From assembly GCA_030611905.1 (NCBI GenBank), contig JAUWOX010000056.1:1-6747 (forward strand): a stretch of 6,747 nt of DNA, read 5' to 3'. The notes under the pieces are model-generated. The model was given only the letters and a program-made list of their open reading frames with translations, did not search any database and was not told the DNA's origin. Positions within the stretch are counted from its first letter, which is position 1, and each line of letters opens with the position of its first letter. This DNA comes from a bacterium. GTDB lineage: Bacteria > Patescibacteriota > JABMPQ01 > JAQVVF01. The position numbers and the translations under genes are program-made. This document shows, piece by piece, positions 1 to 4,716 of the stretch.

Positions 1-554
1 TTAATATTCTTCCGCCGATAAATTGGATTTAACTTCATTTGCGATTTAGTATGTTTAACTCTAATAACCGCATCATCGCAATAACTTAGCTCTAAACTTT
101 TTGCCAATTCATTTCCCAATAACCCTGCCTGATTAAATCCACGCTCTCGCTGCTTTTTCCTATGCAAGGGAATCGGGACAACAATCCACTCTTTCTTAAT
201 TTTATCATTTTGGAACAAAGTTTTTTCCAAACCATATTTCAAAATTTTCCCCAACGGCCTGGCCATATCTTTAACATATTTATATTTCATTGTATGAATC
301 GCTTTTTGCAAAAGATCATTTTCATAAGACGCAGAAACAATCACGCCCTTCATCCGCGAAGTATTTTTACACTCTTTGCAAAAATTACCCAATTTTGTTT
401 CTTTATGGCATTTAGGACAATCTTGTTTCTTATTCAATTCAACTTCTTTAAAACAATCATTACACAAAAAATTCCCTTCCTTATTGCAATTAATGCATTC
501 AATGGGGAAAAGAACGTCTAAGATAAAGTTTTTGATTTGTTTTATTGACAACAA
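1..554 (-). CDS. comF: ComF family protein (competence-associated phosphoribosyltransferase-like), N-terminal 184 residues, cut by window edge
   Basis: ComF proteins are cytoplasmic and, in naturally competent bacteria, are needed to bring transforming DNA into the cell; their C-terminal half is a phosphoribosyltransferase fold. The visible part has two four-cysteine clusters, C20-x2-C23 with C31-x2-C34 and C46-x2-C49 with C59-x2-C62, which match the N-terminal zinc-binding region of the family. It also has the hallmark VPIPLHRKKQRERGFNQA at residues 126-143 and a 'TKSQMKLN..RRKN' stretch at 169-183. The PRPP-binding motif would lie beyond the window. No ATG is available: an in-frame TAA lies at 564-566, and TTG at 552-554 gives the usual start 'ML...F...LFP..C..C'. 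TTG at 549-551 is the alternative. No SD precedes it and no promoter was identified; its start region overlaps the promoter of the divergent gene at 609. The family call is firm; a role in DNA uptake is inferred from the family and from pilT and pilins in the same window. Confidence 0.88.
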   Translation of the reverse strand, partial: MLSIKQIKNFILDVLFPIECINCNKEGNFLCNDCFKEVELNKKQDCPKCHKETKLGNFCKECKNTSRMKGVIVSASYENDLLQKAIHTMKYKYVKDMARPLGKILKYGLEKTLFQNDKIKKEWIVVPIPLHRKKQRERGFNQAGLLGNELAKSLELSYCDDAVIRVKHTKSQMKLNPIYRRKNI

Positions 555-573
555 CTTAAATCTTTAATACACT
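545..573 (+). promoter_or_regulatory. Sigma70-type promoter for the zinc-ribbon gene
   Basis: A perfect -35 box TTGACA (545-550) is separated by exactly 17 bases from TACACT (568-573), a 4/6 match to the -10 consensus. Transcription would begin near 580, leaving a leader of about 30 bases that contains the SD at 595-602. The -35 box lies inside the first codons of the divergent comF-like gene, so polymerase binding here could interfere with comF transcription. Confidence 0.6.
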
Positions 574-594
574 TAAATAACCTGCACCCTGAAA

Positions 595-608
595 AAAGGA
601 GGCCTCCC
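595..608 (+). promoter_or_regulatory. Strong SD embedded in a 10-bp palindrome
   Basis: AAAGGAGG (595-602) ends 6 bases before the ATG at 609, an optimal SD. GGAGG is followed directly by CCTCC, so 598-607 reads GGAGGCCTCC, a perfect palindrome whose second half equals the anti-SD core of 16S rRNA. The SD supports the choice of start codon. Confidence 0.8.
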
Positions 609-992
609 ATGTCAGCGCCAGAAAAACCGCTAAAAGTTCTCCATATAAGAGAGATCCTTGCGCAACTTCGTCACAGAGCAGAAAGAATGAAAGAGCGAGC
701 CATTCGAGAGAATCCTGAAAGTAAAAAACTTGCACCACTCTATGAATGTCCTCGATGTAAAGCTGTTTATGGTTCGGAGACATTTCAGATGGGAAAGTGT
801 TTACGATGCGAGAATCCTATTACTAAAGATGACGAAACTCCCATCAAGGTGACAATTGAACTCCGATTCCTTGCCTCACATTGCCAACAGCCAGCATTGC
901 TAATGAGCCTCTTTGACAAAGCTCTGTCAAATATCCTTGACGGTTTCGAGATAGCATCTGCCAGAGTTACCAAAGTTCCTTATCAAGATTAA
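609..992 (+). CDS. Small zinc-ribbon protein of unknown function
   Basis: I do not recognise the family. The 127-residue product has a basic, probably helical N-terminal third (residues 8-35, rich in Arg, Lys and Glu), then a treble-cysteine pattern C47-P-R-C50 and C64-L-R-C67, which is a C-x2-C...C-x2-C zinc-ribbon or rubredoxin-like knuckle. The C-terminal segment (78-127) reads as alternating strand and helix. There is no signal peptide or membrane segment, so it is probably cytoplasmic; the basic helix plus zinc knuckle would suit nucleic-acid or ribosome binding, but that is only inference. It is a complete single-gene unit with its own promoter (545-573), strong SD and a terminator that starts right at the stop codon. 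By hand count its G+C is about 43%, clearly above the A/T-rich recX and intergenic DNA nearby, which could mean a different origin or different codon selection. Confidence 0.82.
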   Translation: MSAPEKPLKVLHIREILAQLRHRAERMKERAIRENPESKKLAPLYECPRCKAVYGSETFQMGKCLRCENPITKDDETPIKVTIELRFLASHCQQPALLMSLFDKALSNILDGFEIASARVTKVPYQD

Positions 993-1012
993 GCGCTTAT
1001 GCGCTTTTTTTA
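991..1012 (+). terminator. Intrinsic terminator of the zinc-ribbon gene
   Basis: AAGCGC (991-996), loop TTAT, GCGCTT (1001-1006), continuing into a T run to 1011. The stem begins on the last two bases of the stop codon (990-992), so gene and terminator are fused. The opposite strand has no T run after the stem, so it works only for the plus-strand gene; no clear terminator for clpC was found. Confidence 0.8.
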
Positions 1013-1047
1013 ATACTCAAGATAAAATTTTGATTTTGTTTAACATT

Positions 1048-1082
1048 CTATTAGCTATTAGCCTTTAGTTATCAGCTATTAA
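1048..1082. repeat. Degenerate AGCTATTAG-type tandem repeat
   Basis: Between the terminator and the end of clpC the DNA repeats variants of 'TAGCTATTAGCC' and 'TAGTTATCAGCTATTAAC', which also form short inverted matches with each other. The array runs into the clpC stop codon (1079-1081). Similar degenerate repeats are, from memory, common between genes in Parcubacteria-like genomes. No coding capacity is seen. Confidence 0.45.
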
Positions 1083-3580
1083 CTATTTTTCAAAACAATT
1101 TTTTCTTTTATTTTATCAATATTTATCAAACAATCTGCTTTAAATCTTTCTGAAATTACCCCTTCGGCCAAAGGATCTTCAATCAACTCTTCAATCGCTC
1201 TCCGCAAAGGCCGAGCCCCTCTTTCAAAATCAAATCCTTTTGTAGAAATTTCTTTTCTAACCAGGTTAGAAACCGCAATTTTTATTTTTTTATCATTCAA
1301 TCTTTTTTGCAATTCTTTCAATTGCAAATCAATTATTTTTTTAATCGAAGCTTGATTTAACGGTTTGAATACAACCACTCTATCAATTCTATTCAAAAAT
1401 TCAGGTCGGTAATCCTTTTTTACATCTGCTAGGATTTTTTCTTTATATTCTCCATAAGTCTTGTCAAAATTCTCTGGAGCAAAATTTTGGCTATGTCCAA
1501 ACCCCATATCTCCTTTAATAATCGATTTAGTCCCTGTGTTTGAAGTCATTATTATAATCGTATTTTTGAAATCAATCTTATGACCAGCAGCATCAGTCAA
1601 AATTCCATCATCCAGTACTTGCAGAAATAAATTAAAAACATCGGGATGCGCTTTTTCAATTTCATCAAACAAGACTACGCTATGAGGCTTTCTCTTTACC
1701 TCCTCGGTTAGTTTACCCCCTTCTTCATAACCAATATAGCCAGCCGGAGCGCCAATCAATTTTGAAATATTGAATTTTTCACTAAATTCCGACATATCAA
1801 TTCTAATCAAATCATCAATACTGCCAAATACTTCCTGGGCGATTATTTTAGCCAGTTCTGTTTTGCCTACGCCGGTTGGACCCAGAAATAAGAAAGATCC
1901 AATTGGTCTATTCGGATCAGAAATACCCGCCCTAGATCGTCTAATAAATTTTGCTACTAAATCAATTGCTTCTCTCTGTCCGACTACTTTTTTCTCCAAT
2001 ATCTTTTCTAAACTTAATAGTTTATCTTTTTCACTAGCTGCCAAAATGTCCATCGGAATATTAGTCATTTCCGAAACCGTCTGGGCCACATCCTCAATCC
2101 TGATTATTTTCCACTTATCCTTGTTTTCCAAGGCACCAACAATTTTTCTTTTTAATGATAGCTCTTGTTTTTTAAAATCTAGAGCTTTTTTGAATTTCTC
2201 CTTATTTACATGTTCTGCTTTCATGGCCATAATTTGATCCAGTTCTTTATACAAAACCGAAACTTTTTTATTTAATTCAGAATTGTCATTATCTGATTTT
2301 AATCTGGACAAAGTCTCATCTAAAATATCAATAGCTTTATCAGGTAAAAACTTATTATGTAAATATCTTTTTGATAAACTTACCGCCGTCTCTATTGCTT
2401 CGTCAGAAATATTTACTAAATGATAATCTTCGTAATTTTTTCTTAAACCTTTTAAAATTCGTATAGCTTCTTCTTCGTTTGGTTCATCAATCTTCACTAA
2501 TTGAAATCTTCTAGCCAGAGCATTATAATTTTCTATACATTTTTTATAATCGGCAAAAGTAGTTGTACAAACACATTGAATATTGCCGTTTGTTAAAGCT
2601 GGCTTTAAAATATTTCCTGCATCAAAGGCTCCCTGCATATGACTGGGAGTCAAAACAGAATGGACATCGTCAATGAACAAAATAATATTTTTTTGCTTGG
2701 CCAGCATATCCATCAAAGATTTTAATCTCATTTCAAATTCACCCCTGAAAACTGTTCCCGCAATTAATTTAGCTGTATCTAATTCATATATTTTTTTATT
2801 TCTCAAAAAATTAGGAACCCTTCCTTCCATTATTTTTTTTGCCAGACCATAAGCAATTACTGTTTTTCCTACTCCTGATTCGCCAATCAAAAGGGGATTA
2901 TTTTTTTCCTTCCTCCCTAAAACATTTATAATTCTAGATAGTTCTTTCTCGCGGCCGATTACTTTATCTGATTCTTTCTGAAATTTTCGATCAGTTATCT
3001 CTTTACAAAACATTTTTAAAGAATCAGTCATTGGCTGTTTATTAAAATCCCTAGTCATATGCGTAAATTTTTCTGTGTTTTTTATAATAGCTTTAATCTG
3101 GTTCGTCAAAACCTTCATATCAACTGAAAATTCTTTTAATAATTGATAAGCCTCGCATTTTTTATTCTGTAAAATTCCCCAAGTTAAATGCTCTGTTCCA
3201 ATGAATTTATGTTTATGTTTATTAGCGCAAGCAAAAGCCTTCAGCAAAGTGTTTTTTGTATCTTCAGTCAGAGAAACAAATTCTTCTTTGCTTTCTTGTT
3301 TGATTTTTGATTTAAAAAGTCGTCCCAAATTAGCATTTTCCAATCCTTTTTCTTTAGAACTATTCTTCATTAGTTTGATTTCCAGTTCGTTCACTTTTAG
3401 TCCGGCATTTTTCAGAATTTCTGAAGCAATGCCGCCCTTCTGCGACACTAAGCCATATAGCAAATAATCAGTGCCAAGTTTTTTGTTGCCGACTTTCTGC
3501 GTAGCACTAAAAGCAATATTCAACACATCTTGCAGATTGGTTGAAAATTTGTTTAAAATTTTAGGAATATCGTTGATCAT
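1079..3580 (-). CDS. clpC: ATP-dependent Clp protease ATP-binding subunit ClpC (Hsp100 unfoldase)
   Basis: Two-ring AAA+ unfoldase of 833 residues, close to the usual ClpC length; it unfolds proteins in the cytoplasm and feeds them to ClpP. Residues about 12-165 are a Clp N-domain with two repeats ('LGTDYLLYGL' at 35-44, 'IGTEHLTWGI' at 127-136). D1 has Walker A GESGVGKT (233-240), pore loop VFRG (277-280) and Walker B LFIDDVH (301-307). A short coiled-coil middle domain spans about 425-490, as in ClpC rather than the long one of ClpB. D2 has Walker A GPTGVGKT (567-574), pore loop GYIGYEEGG (614-622), Walker B VVLFDE (635-640), arginine finger R731 in RPEFLNR and sensor-2 GARPLRR (788-794). 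MGF (692-694) sits where ClpC has the ClpP-docking VGF loop. Oddities are Asp305 for the D1 catalytic Glu and A356 in 'ALARRF', where Glu is usual. clpP itself is not in the window. The ATG start has no SD. Confidence 0.96.
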   Translation of the reverse strand: MINDIPKILNKFSTNLQDVLNIAFSATQKVGNKKLGTDYLLYGLVSQKGGIASEILKNAGLKVNELEIKLMKNSSKEKGLENANLGRLFKSKIKQESKEEFVSLTEDTKNTLLKAFACANKHKHKFIGTEHLTWGILQNKKCEAYQLLKEFSVDMKVLTNQIKAIIKNTEKFTHMTRDFNKQPMTDSLKMFCKEITDRKFQKESDKVIGREKELSRIINVLGRKEKNNPLLIGESGVGKTVIAYGLAKKIMEGRVPNFLRNKKIYELDTAKLIAGTVFRGEFEMRLKSLMDMLAKQKNIILFIDDVHSVLTPSHMQGAFDAGNILKPALTNGNIQCVCTTTFADYKKCIENYNALARRFQLVKIDEPNEEEAIRILKGLRKNYEDYHLVNISDEAIETAVSLSKRYLHNKFLPDKAIDILDETLSRLKSDNDNSELNKKVSVLYKELDQIMAMKAEHVNKEKFKKALDFKKQELSLKRKIVGALENKDKWKIIRIEDVAQTVSEMTNIPMDILAASEKDKLLSLEKILEKKVVGQREAIDLVAKFIRRSRAGISDPNRPIGSFLFLGPTGVGKTELAKIIAQEVFGSIDDLIRIDMSEFSEKFNISKLIGAPAGYIGYEEGGKLTEEVKRKPHSVVLFDEIEKAHPDVFNLFLQVLDDGILTDAAGHKIDFKNTIIIMTSNTGTKSIIKGDMGFGHSQNFAPENFDKTYGEYKEKILADVKKDYRPEFLNRIDRVVVFKPLNQASIKKIIDLQLKELQKRLNDKKIKIAVSNLVRKEISTKGFDFERGARPLRRAIEELIEDPLAEGVISERFKADCLINIDKIKEKIVLKNS

Positions 3581-3597
3581 AGTTTTATTTAATATTC

Positions 3598-3626
3598 ATT
3601 ATAAAATAAATCTATATATTATTCAA
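3598..3626 (-). promoter_or_regulatory. clpC promoter, near-leaderless
   Basis: Reading the minus strand, TTGAAT (3621-3626) lies 17 bases before TATAAT (3598-3603), giving 5/6 and 6/6 consensus matches. The expected transcript start near 3591 leaves only about 10 bases before the ATG at 3580, which fits the absence of an SD. One arm of an inverted repeat (3626-3644) touches the -35 box. Confidence 0.65.
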
Positions 3627-3644
3627 GTCAAAAACTGCTTGACT
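3626..3644. promoter_or_regulatory. Candidate operator: AGTCAA-N7-TTGACT inverted repeat at clpC promoter
   Basis: AGTCAA (3626-3631) and TTGACT (3639-3644) are exact reverse complements separated by 7 bases, a 19-bp dyad typical in size for a dimeric repressor site. It abuts and overlaps by one base the clpC -35 element. It matches neither the CIRCE element of HrcA (TTAGCACTC-N9-GAGTGCTAA) nor the direct-repeat CtsR site, so the regulator, if any, is unknown. Confidence 0.35.
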
Positions 3645-3650
3645 CCTATT

Positions 3651-3690
3651 TTTAGGCTCAAATAAGCCGAATGGCTTAATTATGCCTAAA
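3651..3690. other. Symmetric 40-base hairpin with internal loop
   Basis: Outer arms TTTAGGC (3651-3657) and GCCTAAA (3684-3690) pair perfectly. A 6-by-6 partly paired internal loop follows, then AAGCC (3664-3668) and GGCTT (3673-3677) closing a GAAT tetraloop. There is no T run on either side, so it does not look like an intrinsic terminator. It lies upstream of the clpC promoter and outside every gene. Confidence 0.55.
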
Positions 3691-3692
3691 TC

Positions 3693-3721
3693 AACGGCTA
3701 CTATCGACGATAATAGCCGTT
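3693..3721. other. 29-base hairpin, 13-bp arms
   Basis: AACGGCTACTATC (3693-3705), loop GAC, and GATAATAGCCGTT (3709-3721) form a 13-bp stem with one mismatch. On minus-strand RNA the odd pair becomes a G-U wobble, so the stem would be continuous there. Only two bases separate it from the hairpin at 3651-3690. There is no T run after it on either strand. Confidence 0.6.
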
Positions 3722-3767
3722 CATTAGTATCAAAATATTGGGTTAGAATTTAAAGATTTTTGGAAAG

Positions 3768-3796
3768 TTGTTTTAATCTCATATATAAGCTATAAT
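3768..3796 (+). promoter_or_regulatory. Candidate plus-strand promoter upstream of recX
   Basis: TTGTTT (3768-3773), 17 bases, then a perfect TATAAT (3791-3796). Transcription would start near 3803, a few bases before the hairpin at 3811-3827. If it drives recX, the leader is about 255 bases and antisense to the small minus-strand gene; it might instead make a short RNA. The -35 match is weak (3/6), and A/T-rich DNA gives chance matches. Confidence 0.3.
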
Positions 3797-3803
3797 TCCT
3801 TTA

Positions 3804-3827
3804 AAGAAAAAAGAGGCTAAGCCTCTT
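3804..3827 (-). terminator. Intrinsic terminator for the small minus-strand gene
   Basis: On the minus strand AAGAGGC (3827-3821), loop TTA, GCCTCTT (3817-3811) form a 7-bp stem that runs straight into a T-rich tail (TTTTC, TTT). It begins about 23 bases after the stop codon at 3851-3853, good evidence that something is transcribed leftward here. Confidence 0.7.
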
Positions 3828-3850
3828 ATCTAAAATAAAGATCCAATTTG

Positions 3851-4009
3851 TTAATCGACGCAAGCCCCAAAAACAGTATTTATAATAATTCTCCCTTCTG
3901 CGTCAACAAAAAGTTTACCCAGTGCTTCACTTTTATTCCATCTCAATATCACGATTTCTCTGGCTTCGCTCACCCAAGCTAGCAATTCCACGTTCAACAA
4001 ACTAAGCAG
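3851..4009 (-). CDS. Small protein of unknown function, non-ATG start
   Basis: An open frame of up to 52 codons reads leftward and ends at TAA (3851-3853). There is no ATG; candidates are CTG (4007-4009), TTG (3998-4000 or 3995-3997) and GTG (3989-3991). The AAGGAGGG at 4017-4024 is 7-8 bases from CTG and a second GGAGG lies at 4029-4035; a weaker AAAGG (4010-4014) suits TTG at 4000. The coordinates use the furthest upstream start. The product begins with a hydrophobic-acidic stretch ('VELLAWVSEAREIVILRW'), then 'EALGKLFVDAEGRIIINT' and ends 'FGACVD'. There is no clear signal peptide or known motif, and I do not recognise it. Strong SDs, a nearby terminator and about 40% G+C by hand count (against about 27% in a sampled stretch of recX) support a real gene, but its shortness and lack of ATG leave doubt. 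Confidence 0.55.
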   Translation of the reverse strand: MLSLLNVELLAWVSEAREIVILRWNKSEALGKLFVDAEGRIIINTVFGACVD

Positions 4010-4016
4010 CCTTTGT

Positions 4017-4035
4017 CCCTCCTTCTTTCCTCCTC
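4017..4035 (-). promoter_or_regulatory. Doubled SD sequence of the small minus-strand gene
   Basis: The minus strand carries GAGGAGG (4035-4029) and AAGGAGGG (4024-4017), two SD-like blocks 4 bases apart. The nearer one is correctly placed for a CTG start at 4009. On the plus strand this is a pyrimidine tract, so recX has no SD here. Confidence 0.5.
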
Positions 4036-4046
4036 GTGAAAAGAAC

Positions 4047-4055
4047 TATATATCA
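4047..4055 (-). promoter_or_regulatory. Candidate extended -10 promoter for the small gene, shared with recX
   Basis: The minus strand reads TG-A-TATATA (4055-4047), an extended -10 that would start RNA near 4040, a short distance before the SD blocks. TATATA is its own reverse complement, so on the plus strand the same box (4047-4052) would start RNA near 4059, at the recX ATG. No good -35 is visible for either direction. Confidence 0.35.
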
Positions 4056-4059
4056 TCTT

Positions 4060-4533
4060 ATGACAAGCAAAAAATTAAAGCAAGCCAACAATTATTCTCT
4101 TAAACTTATTTCCCAATATAGTAGAACAATCTTTGAAATACAAAAAAAATTAAAATCCAAATATTTTTCACCCGAAATAGTCCAGCAGACTATTCAGTTC
4201 CTCAAAGATAATAATTATTTAGATGATAAAGAATATGCCCAGCAATGGCTTGAGTTCCAGCTTAAAAACCGTCCTTGCGGAAAGGCACTATGTTATAAAA
4301 AATTAAAACAAAAAAGAGTTTCTACAGATATCATTGATCAAGTCTTAAAACAAAAATATCCTGAAGAAAAAGAACAACAGATTCTTGAGAAATTAGCGAT
4401 CCGAAAATCAAAAGAGTTAAGATCATACCCCAAGAAAAAAAAATTTAATAAACTTGCTAATTACCTTAAATCCAAAGGATTTTCAACACACTTAATGATA
4501 GATTATTTTGAAAAGTTTAAAATTTATTTGTAG
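4060..4533 (+). CDS. recX: Regulatory protein RecX
   Basis: RecX binds RecA filaments in the cytoplasm and limits recombination and SOS activity. The product is 157 residues from the ATG, within the normal size range, very basic, and made of the all-helical repeats typical of the family. Numbered from this ATG, the first unit has 'A..Y.LKLIS.YSRT..EI.KKL' (residues 8-31), and the hallmark 'LKDNNYLDDKEYAQQWLEFQLK' pattern follows (about 48-69), then 'RPCGKALCYKKLKQK' (71-85) and a third helical unit to the end. An upstream in-frame GTG (4036) would add 8 residues, but no SD precedes it and it sits in the pyrimidine tract, so ATG 4060 is preferred, possibly as a leaderless start. recA is not in the window. 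Codons are strongly A/T-biased, unlike the adjacent small gene. The right neighbour pilT has its own promoter, so they need not be co-transcribed. Confidence 0.87.
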   Translation: MTSKKLKQANNYSLKLISQYSRTIFEIQKKLKSKYFSPEIVQQTIQFLKDNNYLDDKEYAQQWLEFQLKNRPCGKALCYKKLKQKRVSTDIIDQVLKQKYPEEKEQQILEKLAIRKSKELRSYPKKKKFNKLANYLKSKGFSTHLMIDYFEKFKIYL

Positions 4534-4577
4534 TTTGTGATTTGTCATTTGGAATTTACGTCCTGTGGGTATCTTAA
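4534..4577. repeat. Degenerate TTTGTCAT-type spacer repeat
   Basis: Directly after the recX stop, imperfect units 'TTTGTGAT', 'TTGTCATT', 'TGGAATTT' occur in tandem. From memory this resembles low-complexity spacer DNA of Parcubacteria-like genomes. No terminator hairpin for recX was found here. Confidence 0.3.
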
Positions 4578-4605
4578 TTGATGAATTCTATTTTTCTGTT
4601 ATAAT
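4578..4605 (+). promoter_or_regulatory. Promoter of the pilT-pilin cluster
   Basis: TTGATG (4578-4583, 4/6 match), 16 bases, then a perfect TATAAT (4600-4605) preceded by TG and one base, making an extended -10. Transcription near 4612 would give a leader of about 105 bases before pilT. Confidence 0.6.
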
Positions 4606-4648
4606 AATAATATCGAATATTAAATACTAAAAATAAAACTTACAATTC

Positions 4649-4697
4649 AAAAATCAAAATTTTCAATTTAAATATGTGAACTTGCATTTTGATTTTT
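4649..4697 (+). other. Perfect 12-bp inverted repeat in the pilT leader
   Basis: AAAAATCAAAAT (4649-4660) and ATTTTGATTTTT (4686-4697) are exact reverse complements around a 25-base loop. It sits between the predicted transcript start and the pilT ATG. The stem is nearly all A-U pairs, so its stability as RNA is modest; it could be a leader structure, a protein site or chance in A/T-rich DNA. Confidence 0.4.
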
Positions 4698-4716
4698 AAT
4701 ATCTAATTTTTTTAAT

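Noticed and set aside
162..521. Plus-strand 119-codon open frame rich in Phe and Ile
   Set aside because: It is the antisense shadow of the comF-like gene, whose minus-strand frame has two zinc clusters and the family hallmark motif.
556..783. Minus-strand 75-codon open frame overlapping the comF start region
   Set aside because: Antisense to the SD-led zinc-ribbon gene and overlapping its promoter; no motif and no SD.
991..1012. Bidirectional terminator also serving clpC
   Set aside because: On the minus strand the stem is followed by AATC rather than a T run, so it does not fit as the clpC terminator.
1048..1082. CRISPR array or insertion sequence end at the AGCTATTAG repeats
   Set aside because: Units are short, irregular and without spacers of constant length, and there is no transposase or cas gene.
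1770..2237. Plus-strand 155-codon open frame
   Set aside because: It lies wholly antisense to clpC D2 and middle domain and has shadow-like Ser/Leu/Ile composition with no SD.
3626..3644. CtsR or CIRCE heat-shock operator at clpC
   Set aside because: The dyad is an inverted repeat that does not match the direct-repeat CtsR site or the CIRCE consensus, so only an unnamed operator is proposed.
4036..4059. GTG at 4036 as the recX start
   Set aside because: A pyrimidine tract rather than an SD precedes it, and the added 8 residues are not needed for the RecX fold; ATG 4060 preferred.
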